Below, in pieces: positions 22,390-30,769 of a stretch of DNA of 64,000 bases (position 1 is the first letter of the stretch; each line of letters opens with the position of its first letter). The position numbers were made by a program, and so were the translations under genes. The notes beneath the pieces were generated by a model, which saw nothing but the letters and a program-made list of their open reading frames with translations, ran no database searches and was not told the DNA's origin. This DNA is from Tillus elongatus (taxonomy: Eukaryota > Arthropoda > Insecta > Coleoptera > Cleridae), in the NCBI GenBank assembly GCA_964006375.1, contig OZ023269.1, positions 65,924,029 to 65,988,028 on the forward strand, written 5' to 3'.

Positions 22390-23085
22390 TTAAATATATA
22401 TAAAATGATCGAAGCCTTTGCGATACCGCCCTTGTGCTAAATCACAATCTTTAACGACCACCATCACATCATGCTTGGTCTGCCAACATTCACCACACAG
22501 TGTCTTGAACTTTTCAAAAGTCATATCGGTGGTCACATGATCATCATACACATGTTTAAGATTGATTTCGTCTTGTTTGAATAACACAACAACGTTTGCG
22601 TTGTCACGCACCAGTTGTTTTGGTACTTTGCTGTATGTCTGACAAAGATAGAAGGAATCAATGTTTTTATACCTGCCCATACTAAAGTATGCTCTTATTT
22701 TATCTTGTTTGTCGCAAGCTACATCATCAAATATAAACACAGAGTTGTCCAAGGCATCTCCCGGATCTAATATGTCATCGTTTTCTCGATAAGGATAGTA
22801 ACCAACACCCTTTGTAGCATCCAACACCTCCTTTAACATCTTGTATTTCGGTTGATACAGTGACTTTGAATACACATAAACGTTTTCAAACTTTAAACCG
22901 TTTGCTTCAAACAGTAAACTTAGCATGACATTGGTTTTACCACAGCCACTAGGACCACATATCAAACAAAGTACCGTGTAGGGTAACAGAAGACCGTGTC
23001 TGTGTTGTGTAACTGTTTCCACACGCACAACATCGTCCAAGTTTGTAACTGGTAGGGCTGTTGTTGTGTGTTTTACGATACGCAT
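22390..23085 (-). CDS. Genome-packaging ATPase (FtsK/HerA, A32-like)
   Basis: An intact 231-residue protein from an ATG at 23085. Walker A is GPSGCGKT (residues 44-51), Walker B is SVFIFDD (115-121), and a YLCQTYSK sensor/Gln motif follows (146-153). Length and motif order fit Polinton and adintovirus packaging ATPases, which push the genome into the preformed capsid. It diverges from the PLA2 gene with only 76 bp between the starts and shares its TATA element. No damage seen. Confidence 0.93.
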   Translation of the reverse strand: MRIVKHTTTALPVTNLDDVVRVETVTQHRHGLLLPYTVLCLICGPSGCGKTNVMLSLLFEANGLKFENVYVYSKSLYQPKYKMLKEVLDATKGVGYYPYRENDDILDPGDALDNSVFIFDDVACDKQDKIRAYFSMGRYKNIDSFYLCQTYSKVPKQLVRDNANVVVLFKQDEINLKHVYDDHVTTDMTFEKFKTLCGECWQTKHDVMVVVKDCDLAQGRYRKGFDHFIYI

Positions 23086-23095
23086 CGTTAACTAG

Positions 23096-23157
23096 ACTAA
23101 CACCAACCTGCTTGTTGTAAGTATAAATACTGGTGTTTAATACAGCACCGCTTTAGT
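23096..23157. promoter_or_regulatory. Bidirectional core promoter with one shared TATA
   Basis: TATAAATA at 23122-23129 reads TATTTATA on the minus strand. Rightward, the A of TTAGT is at 23155 (33 bp). Leftward, the A of TTAGT is at 23098 (31 bp from the minus-strand 5' end at 23129). Both spacings are those of TATA/initiator promoters, and each start site lies within about 15 nt of the respective ATG. Confidence 0.65.
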
Positions 23158-23161
23158 ATCA

Positions 23162-23968
23162 ATGTTGGTCATTAAGGGTGAAGGCCTCGTTAACACACTC
23201 ATCAACAAACTGCCTGTTGAGTTACACATACCCGGTTATCAGTTTTGTGGTCCAGGCACTAAACTTAAAGAACGTCTTGCCAGAGGCGATCAAGGTATCA
23301 ACCCGCTAGATCGTGCTTGTCGAGAGCACGACATCGCCTACTCTCAATCCAAACAATTGAGTGACAGGCATCGTGCCGACGAGGTGTTGGAGCACCGAGC
23401 CAAGGAACGAGTCAAGTCAAAGGACGCAAGTTTTGGTGAGAAGGCGGCCGCTTGGAGTGTAGCAAAAACAATGAAAGTTAAACGAAAACTTGGTATGGGT
23501 GTGAACAAACTCAGAAAAACTAGTAAGAGAAAAGTCGGTGGTAAGGTACCGTTTAAAAACATACTGGCTTTGATGCGCGGCGCTATCAATGTGGGAAAGG
23601 AGGTGCCGTCTGTGAAAAATCTACTGCATGTAGCGAGAAAAGTCATCAAAAACGCAGGTGGTCGAAAGCAAGTTAAGGTACCGCGAGTTATTCCAATACC
23701 CAAAAGCGGAGGCTTCCTTCCGCTGTTACCTCTTATATTTGGTGGGCTGTCAGCACTAGGAGCTCTGGGTGGCGGTGCTGCAGGTATTGCTAAAGCTGTG
23801 AACGATGCCAAGTCTGCGAAACAGAAATTGGAAGAGGCAAAACGTCACAATCAAACAATGGAGGCCATTGCTGTGGGTAAACGAGGGAGTGGTGTGGGTG
23901 ATGGTTTGTACATGAAGAAACAACGCACCGGCTACGGATTGTATTTACACAAGACAAAAAACGTGTGA
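23162..23968 (+). CDS. PLA2-domain minor capsid protein
   Basis: An intact 268-residue frame. Residues 26-33 (YQFCGPGT) form the Ca-binding loop and R51-Y60 (RACREHDIAY) holds the His56-Asp57 catalytic pair of a parvovirus VP1-type phospholipase A2; RADE near 71-74 fits its third motif. The family is used to breach the endosomal membrane on entry. The rest is basic (KRKLG, KTSKRKVGGK), then a hydrophobic glycine-rich stretch (about 183-207) and a GDGLYMKK/GYGLYLHK tail resembling Polinton minor capsid proteins. The stop overlaps the start of the protease frame (GTGTGA). Confidence 0.88.
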   Translation: MLVIKGEGLVNTLINKLPVELHIPGYQFCGPGTKLKERLARGDQGINPLDRACREHDIAYSQSKQLSDRHRADEVLEHRAKERVKSKDASFGEKAAAWSVAKTMKVKRKLGMGVNKLRKTSKRKVGGKVPFKNILALMRGAINVGKEVPSVKNLLHVARKVIKNAGGRKQVKVPRVIPIPKSGGFLPLLPLIFGGLSALGALGGGAAGIAKAVNDAKSAKQKLEEAKRHNQTMEAIAVGKRGSGVGDGLYMKKQRTGYGLYLHKTKNV

Positions 23969-24321
23969 TACCTTTACCAGCAAGACCTCTAACAAATGTA
24001 GATCTTGTCAAGTTTGCTGGTAAAATGAAAATCCCATATTTTAGAGGTGTATACATGCGAGACGAGCTACCTCGCAATGGACCACGTAAAAATGAATCGT
24101 TCATCATGAATTTGCAAACACACAAGGAGCCAGGCAGTCATTGGGTTGCTGTGAGAAAACGTGGTGACATCGTCGAGTACGTTGACTCGTATGGAAACTT
24201 GAAGCCTCCTGTGGAGCTGCAACGTTACCTTAAAGACTATTCCATACTGTATAATCATGATGTGTATCAAACATATAACACAATTAATTGTGGTCATTTG
24301 TGTTTAAAATTTTTGCAATAA
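23965..24321 (+). CDS. Adenain-like cysteine protease
   Basis: A frame of 118 residues with no ATG at its beginning; it opens right at the PLA2 stop. Motifs of the adenovirus-type maturation protease occur in order: H59 (GSHW), D74 (VDSYG), Q102 (YQTY) and C109 (NCGHLC). LTNVDL...IPYFRGVYMRDELP is the usual N-terminus in insect Polintons, where PLA2 and protease are often one polyprotein. Here the two abut at a GTGT repeat, so either a 2-nt slip separated them or translation continues by frameshifting or an internal ATG (24025). AATAAA at 24317-24322 contains the stop TAA. It would cleave capsid precursors. Confidence 0.88.
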   Translation: MIPLPARPLTNVDLVKFAGKMKIPYFRGVYMRDELPRNGPRKNESFIMNLQTHKEPGSHWVAVRKRGDIVEYVDSYGNLKPPVELQRYLKDYSILYNHDVYQTYNTINCGHLCLKFLQ

Positions 24322-24352
24322 AAGACTCAAACAGTAACCTGTGTGTATCAGT
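24317..24352 (+). promoter_or_regulatory. Core promoter of the penton-like gene, overlapping the protease poly(A) signal
   Basis: AATAAAAG (24317-24324), which also holds the protease stop and could be its poly(A) signal, is 33 bp before the A (24350) of TCAGTC. The ATG follows at 24354. Confidence 0.45.
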
Positions 24353-24353
24353 C

Positions 24354-25097
24354 ATGTCGCTAACGTTCGAGTTGAAAGGCTCTACGTCCTCCCTGTCATT
24401 GGATATATTTCCACCGATAGTGTTTTTTCACACATACAACACCATACCAAATATAGAGACCGGTTGTAATAAGTTGCATTTTTATTTTACACTCGACGCC
24501 GAGCCTAAGAAAGATGGTGTTATACAAGAAATAATAATTCCCAATGGAGCATATGAAATTAGCGATATGGAACGCTGTATCCAAAATGAAATGGCCCGTA
24601 TCTATCTCAAGTTGAATAATTTTCCAGAGGGTGCCGCTGTTGACGATGCAAGTAAACTGTTCAGTTTGAAAGCCAACAACAACACTTTGAAGTGTGAGAT
24701 ACAGTGCAAGTATGACATTGATTTGACAGTGGACGCCTCAATAGCTCCTCTCTTGGGTTTTTCCTCAACCAGATCTCTTATTAAGGATGTGGTGCACGCA
24801 TCCGATTTACCAGTGGAGATTGTTAAAGTGAAAACGATCCGTTTGGAGTGTAACATAGTAAGCGGGTCTTACCACGAAGGCAAACCCTCACACACACTAT
24901 ACGAGTTTGCTCCTATGGTTGATCCGGGCTATGCAATCGACATAAACCCCCACAGTAAACTGTTTCTACCCGTCAACACACGTATCATCTCCCATATAAA
25001 TGTAAACATCATCGATCAGAATGCAGTGCCTGTGAACTTTCAAGGTGAAGAGATCATCGTTATATTACAGCTGAGCAAGACACCAGCGGTATGTTAG
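24354..25097 (+). CDS. Penton-like minor capsid protein (single jelly-roll)
   Basis: An intact 247-residue protein from the ATG at 24354; the frame is open further upstream but that part overlaps the protease. PPIVFFHTYNTIPNIETGCNKLHFYF, IIPNGAYEISDMERCIQNEM and the strand-rich C-terminus with VNIIDQNAVPVNFQGEEIIVILQLSK fit the Polinton penton/minor capsid family: fold by family knowledge, motifs by sight. It would occupy the five-fold vertices of the capsid and sits, as usual, directly before the major capsid gene. Confidence 0.85.
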   Translation: MSLTFELKGSTSSLSLDIFPPIVFFHTYNTIPNIETGCNKLHFYFTLDAEPKKDGVIQEIIIPNGAYEISDMERCIQNEMARIYLKLNNFPEGAAVDDASKLFSLKANNNTLKCEIQCKYDIDLTVDASIAPLLGFSSTRSLIKDVVHASDLPVEIVKVKTIRLECNIVSGSYHEGKPSHTLYEFAPMVDPGYAIDINPHSKLFLPVNTRIISHINVNIIDQNAVPVNFQGEEIIVILQLSKTPAVC

Positions 25098-25098
25098 T

Positions 25099-25134
25099 TA
25101 TAAATACAGGTGCCGACGAGCAACATCGGTCAGT
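25099..25134 (+). promoter_or_regulatory. Core promoter of the major capsid gene
   Basis: TATAAATA at 25099-25106, straddling the end of the penton gene, is 33 bp before the A (25132) of TCAGTATC. The first ATG downstream of that start site is 25205, which fixes the MCP start. Confidence 0.65.
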
Positions 25135-25204
25135 ATCGTTGTTGTCTGCATCACAGACGGTTCTATCCGAAGAGAACGTACAGTTTCTACAATCATTGGG
25201 TACG

Positions 25205-26410
25205 ATGTCAAACAAACTACATATCTTCGCAGACCCCGTTCACGACGAATCCATCAAGGGAGAAGAAGTACACACGTACGCCCCGCAAACCAGATCATTT
25301 GATTACAACGACACATGTGAGTTTGACATCAACCAACAAGATGTGTTTTACGATTGGTCTTCGGCAGCTCTCCTGATCAGCGGTTCCACTGAGACAACGG
25401 GTACAACTGGTGATGTGTCGGTAACAGCGAATGCGGCAGCTCATTTGTTCTCCTCTGTGACTGTTGAGATGTGCAATCAGATTATCGAACATGTTAGAAA
25501 CCCAGGCATCGTTACAGCAGTCCGAACATTATTACAAGCCAACAGCGATGAAGCACGAGCTCTCATCCCTGCCGGTTGGCATCCGAACGAAAGGAACACC
25601 ATGGTGAAAAACAACAGATTTTGCTATTGCCTACCGCTCAGCTATCTGTGTAATATTTTCAAAGATTACAGAAAAGTGCTTTTCAGTCGTTTGTTGGTAC
25701 GCCTAACACGCGGTCAGAACGATAGAAATTGCTATATTCTGAGCGGTGTAGCAGGCGCTGACAAAGCTATAAAGTTTAACATTGAACATATGGCTTTGCA
25801 AGTCAAACACATACACCCCAGCGATGTGATACAACAGCAGCTGTTGCAATCGATCGCTCAAGATAAAAAGATTCTTATACCGTTTAGAAAATGGGAGATG
25901 TACGAATTACCGAATGTAAGTAATTCAACCAAGGACTTGTGGTCTGTGAAGACCTCATCAAACACCGAACGACCTCGCTTTGTTATCGTCATCTTTCAAA
26001 CGGATCGCCACCACAACCCAGGAAAAGATATTAACCAGTTTGATCATGTGGACGTTCGAGATATAAGACTGTACCTGAATTCAAAACAAATTCCGACCGA
26101 GGGTATGAATCTGAACTTTGGGCAAGCAAATTATCTGGAAGCATATAAAAACATGATTGAATTTCAACGAGCATATCTCGGTAGAGAACCACAGCCTACG
26201 TTGGATTACAAAGCTTTCGCAAAATATCCCATGTTTGTGTTTGATTGTTCAAAGTATACGGATTCCATCAAACCGTCCACTGTCGATATCAAATTGGAAA
26301 TGGAAAGTAACCAGAACTTTCCCAATAACACTAAATGTTTCTGCATAATTATACATGATTGCATCATCGAATACTCACCACTCTCTAACGTTGTTCGTTC
26401 TATCATCTGA
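25205..26410 (+). CDS. Major capsid protein (hexon-like, double jelly-roll)
   Basis: A 401-residue intact protein. I choose the ATG at 25205 because the TATA/initiator at 25099-25134 puts the mRNA start after the ATG at 25091; the open frame reaches back to 25091 and includes SEENVQFLQSLG, a phrase seen in small Polinton peptides. IFADPVHDESIKGEEVHTYAPQTRSF, FDINQQDVFYDWSSAALLI and a C-terminus ending IIHDCIIEYSPLSNVVR match the start and end of Polinton MCPs, so it looks complete. MCP trimers would form the icosahedral shell. No damage. Confidence 0.85.
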   Translation: MSNKLHIFADPVHDESIKGEEVHTYAPQTRSFDYNDTCEFDINQQDVFYDWSSAALLISGSTETTGTTGDVSVTANAAAHLFSSVTVEMCNQIIEHVRNPGIVTAVRTLLQANSDEARALIPAGWHPNERNTMVKNNRFCYCLPLSYLCNIFKDYRKVLFSRLLVRLTRGQNDRNCYILSGVAGADKAIKFNIEHMALQVKHIHPSDVIQQQLLQSIAQDKKILIPFRKWEMYELPNVSNSTKDLWSVKTSSNTERPRFVIVIFQTDRHHNPGKDINQFDHVDVRDIRLYLNSKQIPTEGMNLNFGQANYLEAYKNMIEFQRAYLGREPQPTLDYKAFAKYPMFVFDCSKYTDSIKPSTVDIKLEMESNQNFPNNTKCFCIIIHDCIIEYSPLSNVVRSII

Positions 26411-26454
26411 GTATGGCATACAACGCTGTTCCCCCACTGCTCAACCTAGAGGTC

Positions 26455-26493
26455 TATATAAGCTGATGTGGAAGTATAGTGAATTGGGGCAGT
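26455..26493 (+). promoter_or_regulatory. Core promoter of the gene at 26500
   Basis: TATATAAG (26455-26462) lies 36 bp before the A (26491) of GCAGTATC, the same AGTATC word as at the MCP and PLA2 start sites. Confidence 0.55.
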
Positions 26494-26499
26494 ATCAAG

Positions 26500-26991
26500 A
26501 TGAGGTTCGTAGTTGTCGACACTCAGGGTTTCTGTCTCCCCGACTTCACACCCAAAGAACTAGTAATTTATAATGGGTATCAAACTGTACAGTATGTGTT
26601 TAAGCCGCCACAACCAATGCGTTTTCTATCTGCTGATGTAATCAAACAAGTCAAGTTTCTGCAGACCCGTCACCATTGTATCGACTATAATTATGGTGCT
26701 GTTTATTTAGAAGAATTACCAAATATCCTGATGAAACACATCGTCGAACAACAGGTGGACAGAATCTATGTGAAAGGCGAGAATAAACAGAGATTTCTGA
26801 CACAGATGCTCCTCACTTGTGGCTACCGTGTGGACGTGATCAATTTAGAAACAAACGTTGATTGTCCTACGTTGGTGCCAGACATTCCTAAGTGCATGCA
26901 TCACTCACCAGGATACACTAGAAGCTGTATATGCAGCATCAATAATTGTATGCTATTATTTTCGTATGTTGTAAACTTGTTACCGAAATAA
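26500..26991 (+). CDS. Conserved small Polinton protein (possible RNase H-fold)
   Basis: The ATG at 26500 gives 163 residues beginning MRFVVVDTQGFCLPDFTPKELVIY, with RIYVKGENKQRFL in the middle and a Cys/His-rich end (CMHHSPGYTRSCICSINN). I recall close relatives as unnamed proteins in many insect genomes, often at Polinton loci. An early hydrophobic strand ending in Asp (VVVDT) and a later VKG..K could fit a DEDD-type exonuclease or RNase H fold, but catalytic residues are not all evident. The stop lies inside AATAAA (26987-26992). Function unassigned. Confidence 0.7.
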   Translation: MRFVVVDTQGFCLPDFTPKELVIYNGYQTVQYVFKPPQPMRFLSADVIKQVKFLQTRHHCIDYNYGAVYLEELPNILMKHIVEQQVDRIYVKGENKQRFLTQMLLTCGYRVDVINLETNVDCPTLVPDIPKCMHHSPGYTRSCICSINNCMLLFSYVVNLLPK

Positions 26992-27028
26992 AAAGTTGTA
27001 AATTATATATATGTTTTTCTAGTACCCC

Positions 27029-29348
27029 TTAACCTTTTAGCTGCTATAGGCGTATATATACGAATATCTAATAAGCTGCTATAGGCGTATATCGACGTTC
27101 GGCCTCTAAAAATTATTTAAAGCCGGGTAAACTGCTGTAAACGCATGTCTACGTCTAGACAGTACCGTGGAACACATTATTGCATCACGTCATATGAGAT
27201 GACGTGGCAAAGTGGGCGTAGATTGCAGCTACAGCAAATCCGATGAAGTGGGAAAGTGGGCGGAGCAAATCACTGTATATACTGGGCTGATGCAGTGATC
27301 TAATTATAATTTAGTATGCATTTTGAATAGGAAGATGTCACGTCGTGGGCTTACCGAGCAAAGTTTACTCGCTATTTTACAAAATAGCGACAGCGAAGAC
27401 GATAACGTCGATCTGGATGATCCAGCTGACTATGGCTGGATAGATGACGATGATGACGAACCACCAGTTCCTTGTGATAACTTTCTACCAGACAATGTTA
27501 CAGCCACCTCTTTTGATTCGTCATCTGAATCAGAACAAGAACACGTGGTTTCTAAGAAACGAAAAATAAGTGGTTTCGAGTGGAGAAACTCCGATTTAGA
27601 CCCCGAAATATTTAGTTTCAATAGAAATGATTCCGGTTGCAAACTTCCAGCCTTAGATAATCAATGTACTCCTCTCGACTGTTTTCAAGTGTTTTTTACG
27701 CCCCAAATAATGGCGCAGATTGCAGAACAATCTAATTTGTATGCCAGCAACATTTGTGTCGGTGATAATGTGTCAAATCGATCACGAGTAAAGAACTGGA
27801 AGGACACTGATTGTGACGAACTCTACTGCTTCTTGGCAATAAATTTTCTAATGGCACAGGTGAAGAAAAATGTAATAAACAGTTACTGGACGACGGACTC
27901 ACTGTTGGCTACTCCCAGCTTTCCTCAAATTATGGCGAGGGATAGATACCTAATAATTTTGCGAATGTTGCATTTCGCAGACAACAATGAACAGCCCGAA
28001 AACGATCCATTGTGGAAGTTGAGAATTATCGTTGATCATCTCAGAAAAGTATTTTTAGAAGCTTTCTATCCATTTCAAAATCTATGTGTTGATGAAAGCC
28101 TTCTTCTGTTCAAAGGACGTGTATTTTTCAAACAATACATACCGTCAAAGCGTCATAGATTTGGTGTCAAGTTTTTCATACTCTGTGATTGTGAGACAGG
28201 ATATGTACAGGACTTTATTATATATGTGGGCGCGTCAACGGAGATAGACAAATGCCATAATGTAAATGCTGATGTTGGAATATCCGGAAATATTATTCTC
28301 ACATTGTTGAAACCATATCTAGGAAAAGGTCATACTTTATTCGTCGATAATTGGTATACGAGTCCCTCATTGTTCTCTCATTTACATGACCAAAAAACAA
28401 ATGCTTGTGGAACGGTGAAGAAAAACAGAAAAAACATGCCTGATTTGCCCAAAAAATTAAACAGAGGGGATGTTGAGTACAAAAGTACAGATCAGCTCCT
28501 TGCTTTGAAGTGGCAAGATAAGAGAGAGGTTAGGATGCTCACAACTTTTCATAAAAACAGTATGATAAATACGGAGAAAATTGACAGGAACACAAAGCAA
28601 AAAGTAAAGAAGCCTAGTTGCATAGTGGACTATAACCAAAATATGGGTTCAGTTGACAGATCTGATATGATGCTAAGTTCTGTTGAGTGTGTAAGAAAAA
28701 CCGTAAAATGGTATAAAAAAGTCTTCTTCCACTTGGTGGACTTGTCCTTACTAAATGCTCATGCCATATATAAAACACAAACAGGAAAAAATATTTCCAT
28801 TTTGGATTTTCAGTATGAGCTAATAAAAAATATTTTAGAAATATACCACAAGTCACGTAACGACTCTAGACCTGGAAGAAGATCTACGGACGGAGATAAT
28901 CCTATGCGTCTCACCGATCGCCATTTTGTATCCCTCGTTCCAGGAACAAATAAAAAGAAGAATGCTCAACGAAAATGTGTTGTATGTGCCAAACATGATA
29001 AAAGAAGTGATACAAGATATATGTGCGCCAAGTGTGATGTACCGCTTTGCTTGTCAACTTGCTTCGAAAGATACCACACACATAAGCATTATTAAGTTTT
29101 CTCTGTCAAATTGTTTTTATATTTTCCACATTATGTTTCTTGTTAGGTAATAAAGTTTTATGTTTAAACCCTTCTCATGTTTATTTCATTAATGAGCATA
29201 ATGAAACACTTTTACTAACAGAAATTTACGATTTTCTTGTCTTAACCATTGAGTTCACACTGCTGTAGACGTATATAAACGTTTCGCGCGGGAAAACGCC
29301 GCACAGGCGACATGCCCGCCGAGAGCAATTCAGCAGTCAAAAGGTTAA
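27029..29348 (+). mobile_element. piggyBac-family DNA transposon, apparently intact
   Basis: TTAA at 27029-27032 and again at 29345-29348 flank the element, the piggyBac target duplication. Terminal repeats CCTTTTaGCTGCT (27033) and its inverted partner AGCAGTcAAAAGG (ends 29344) match but for one or two bases, and subterminal ctgctataggcgtatat (twice on the left) mirrors gctgtagacgtatataaac on the right. It separates two Polinton genes without breaking either. Confidence 0.95.
27335..29095 (+). CDS. piggyBac transposase
   Basis: ATG at 27335 gives an uninterrupted 586-residue protein. After an acidic N-terminus it has the DDE_Tnp_1_7 core with Asp at about 253 (CVDESLLLFKGR), 338 (FVDNWYTS), 432 (VDYNQNMGS) and 441 (VDRSD), the usual catalytic set, and a C-terminal cross-brace zinc finger (CVVCAKH...CAKCDVPLC...C...H). 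All expected parts are present, so the enzyme may be active. It cuts and pastes at TTAA. AATAAA occurs at about 29150. Confidence 0.95.
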   Translation: MSRRGLTEQSLLAILQNSDSEDDNVDLDDPADYGWIDDDDDEPPVPCDNFLPDNVTATSFDSSSESEQEHVVSKKRKISGFEWRNSDLDPEIFSFNRNDSGCKLPALDNQCTPLDCFQVFFTPQIMAQIAEQSNLYASNICVGDNVSNRSRVKNWKDTDCDELYCFLAINFLMAQVKKNVINSYWTTDSLLATPSFPQIMARDRYLIILRMLHFADNNEQPENDPLWKLRIIVDHLRKVFLEAFYPFQNLCVDESLLLFKGRVFFKQYIPSKRHRFGVKFFILCDCETGYVQDFIIYVGASTEIDKCHNVNADVGISGNIILTLLKPYLGKGHTLFVDNWYTSPSLFSHLHDQKTNACGTVKKNRKNMPDLPKKLNRGDVEYKSTDQLLALKWQDKREVRMLTTFHKNSMINTEKIDRNTKQKVKKPSCIVDYNQNMGSVDRSDMMLSSVECVRKTVKWYKKVFFHLVDLSLLNAHAIYKTQTGKNISILDFQYELIKNILEIYHKSRNDSRPGRRSTDGDNPMRLTDRHFVSLVPGTNKKKNAQRKCVVCAKHDKRSDTRYMCAKCDVPLCLSTCFERYHTHKHY

Positions 29349-29400
29349 CAAACCTTAAAACTAGTAAATAAAACACAAGTGTTTATTTTATATATTTGTA

Positions 29401-29838
29401 TTAGCAAACACGTTTGCGATACATGTGCAGATAAGTGCTATATTTGAAACAAAAATACATCAACATGAATATGGTAAGACATGTGAGAAAGCCAGTGGCT
29501 ATAAACACAAAAATATACTTTGAAGTGAACAGCTGGGCGTCAGTCAACACAAGAGTGGTCCAATCAGGTGTCTCGCCCCGACTACCATTATCAAACAGAA
29601 ACATAACTTTGTAACGTATCACATCAGATGACATACTTTTGGCTGACATGTTGTATGTTGCAAGTGGGGCTAGGTCATCGTTGTGTAGATATGTTGTTGT
29701 TGTAAGAGCTGACCATATCATGCAGTCATCGGTGTCGAAACAAATTCGTACTTCTGTTACATTGGGTGGCTTATGAATATACAACACATTCTGACACAGT
29801 GCTGATAGAACGATGAAACTTGCTTTAAAAAGAACCAT
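29401..29838 (-). CDS. Type I membrane protein, envelope-like, unknown
   Basis: ATG at 29838, 145 residues. An N-terminal hydrophobic segment (about 4-21) could be a signal peptide, an extracellular part carries three N-glycosylation sequons (N26, N63, N84) and Cys 33 and 39, a transmembrane helix lies at about 107-131, and a short basic tail (YRKRVC) follows. I recognise no family. Its start overlaps the end of the upstream gene by 14 nt. A membrane glycoprotein is unusual for a classical non-enveloped Polinton. Confidence 0.7.
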   Translation of the reverse strand: MVLFKASFIVLSALCQNVLYIHKPPNVTEVRICFDTDDCMIWSALTTTTYLHNDDLAPLATYNMSAKSMSSDVIRYKVMFLFDNGSRGETPDWTTLVLTDAQLFTSKYIFVFIATGFLTCLTIFMLMYFCFKYSTYLHMYRKRVC

Positions 29839-30769
29839 GGCGAATGTTGTGGATGTCTGTCAATACTTGTTCTTGAGCGTAGTGCAAACACTCCAACATG
29901 TAATATTTAAATGCTGGTGTTACAGTGTTGAGTAACGTTTTTATAGTTTGTATGGTTTGCGGTACACTGGCGTCCCATCTACCCAGATCGTTTAATATTT
30001 GCACTATGTTTTCCATAAAACACGTGTAAGTCCATGTAAATTGTGATTCTTTCAGATAGTTCAGTCTTGCTTTAACCAACACCTCAAGTCTCAGCAGCTG
30101 TTCTACACACTCTTCGTTTAAGAATAGATGCATAGATGTGAAACCGTTATCGATACACAAGGCTTTTTCACTTAGCACGTTTGAATAGGTTATGCGGCAG
30201 TAATTAAGATGATGCACTATAAAGCTATTTGGCTCGTCTTCACCTTTAAGATATTTCCTACACAACTCACGTATGTTGTCTAGGAAATCGTAAAAATCCC
30301 ACTCTTCCAAGGCCAAATATTGGTTTTCTTCATCCAACACCAACGGATTGACAAATTTCACAACATTTGTAAAGTCGTTTCTTGCACTGATGCCGGTAAT
30401 CAATTTCAAGGATCGTCGAACACTAAAAGTGGTTTCCATCAACAGCCTGTCGTCAGCTTGATACTTGTTAAATAAGACTCGTCGCGTTCGGTGTTCTGTG
30501 AAATCGGGGCCATCGTTTTCATCAACGGCATAATCGTCGTTGTTATCACTCTCCGACGCCGACATATTCATGTTAATACAATCGCAAGACATGTTTACAC
30601 AAACTCTTTTAAGTTTAGACTGAAGCTTGCTGACCATGTTAAGTAGGTTTTGTTGTTCCCCCACCACAAACCTCGGTTGAATGGTTCTGATTGGTTTCCT
30701 GGTAAATTTTACAAATCTATTGCGATCACTAAATACTTTAGCATATTTCGTGCTACACTGCATGATCAT
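29825..30769 (-). CDS. Unknown Polinton protein A2 (paralogue of 18670-19641)
   Basis: ATG at 30769 (or 30763) gives about 314 residues. A basic N-terminus is followed by Asp/Asn-rich linker (about 75-90), then a helical region starting TTFSVRRSLKLITG, with LALEEWDFYDFLDNIRELC and a long helical end. It parallels protein A1 in the left arm motif by motif at low identity. It overlaps neighbours on both sides (16 nt upstream, 14 nt downstream), forming a compact minus-strand gene chain. Function unknown. Confidence 0.75.
   Translation of the reverse strand: MIMQCSTKYAKVFSDRNRFVKFTRKPIRTIQPRFVVGEQQNLLNMVSKLQSKLKRVCVNMSCDCINMNMSASESDNNDDYAVDENDGPDFTEHRTRRVLFNKYQADDRLLMETTFSVRRSLKLITGISARNDFTNVVKFVNPLVLDEENQYLALEEWDFYDFLDNIRELCRKYLKGEDEPNSFIVHHLNYCRITYSNVLSEKALCIDNGFTSMHLFLNEECVEQLLRLEVLVKARLNYLKESQFTWTYTCFMENIVQILNDLGRWDASVPQTIQTIKTLLNTVTPAFKYYMLECLHYAQEQVLTDIHNIRHGSF

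Noticed and set aside
23344..23811. 155-codon minus-strand ORF inside the PLA2 gene
   Set aside because: Shadow of the sense gene, which has catalytic motifs.
25091..25204. MCP start at the first ATG (25091)
   Set aside because: It lies upstream of the predicted start site at 25132 and overlaps the penton gene; the next ATG, 25205, fits better.
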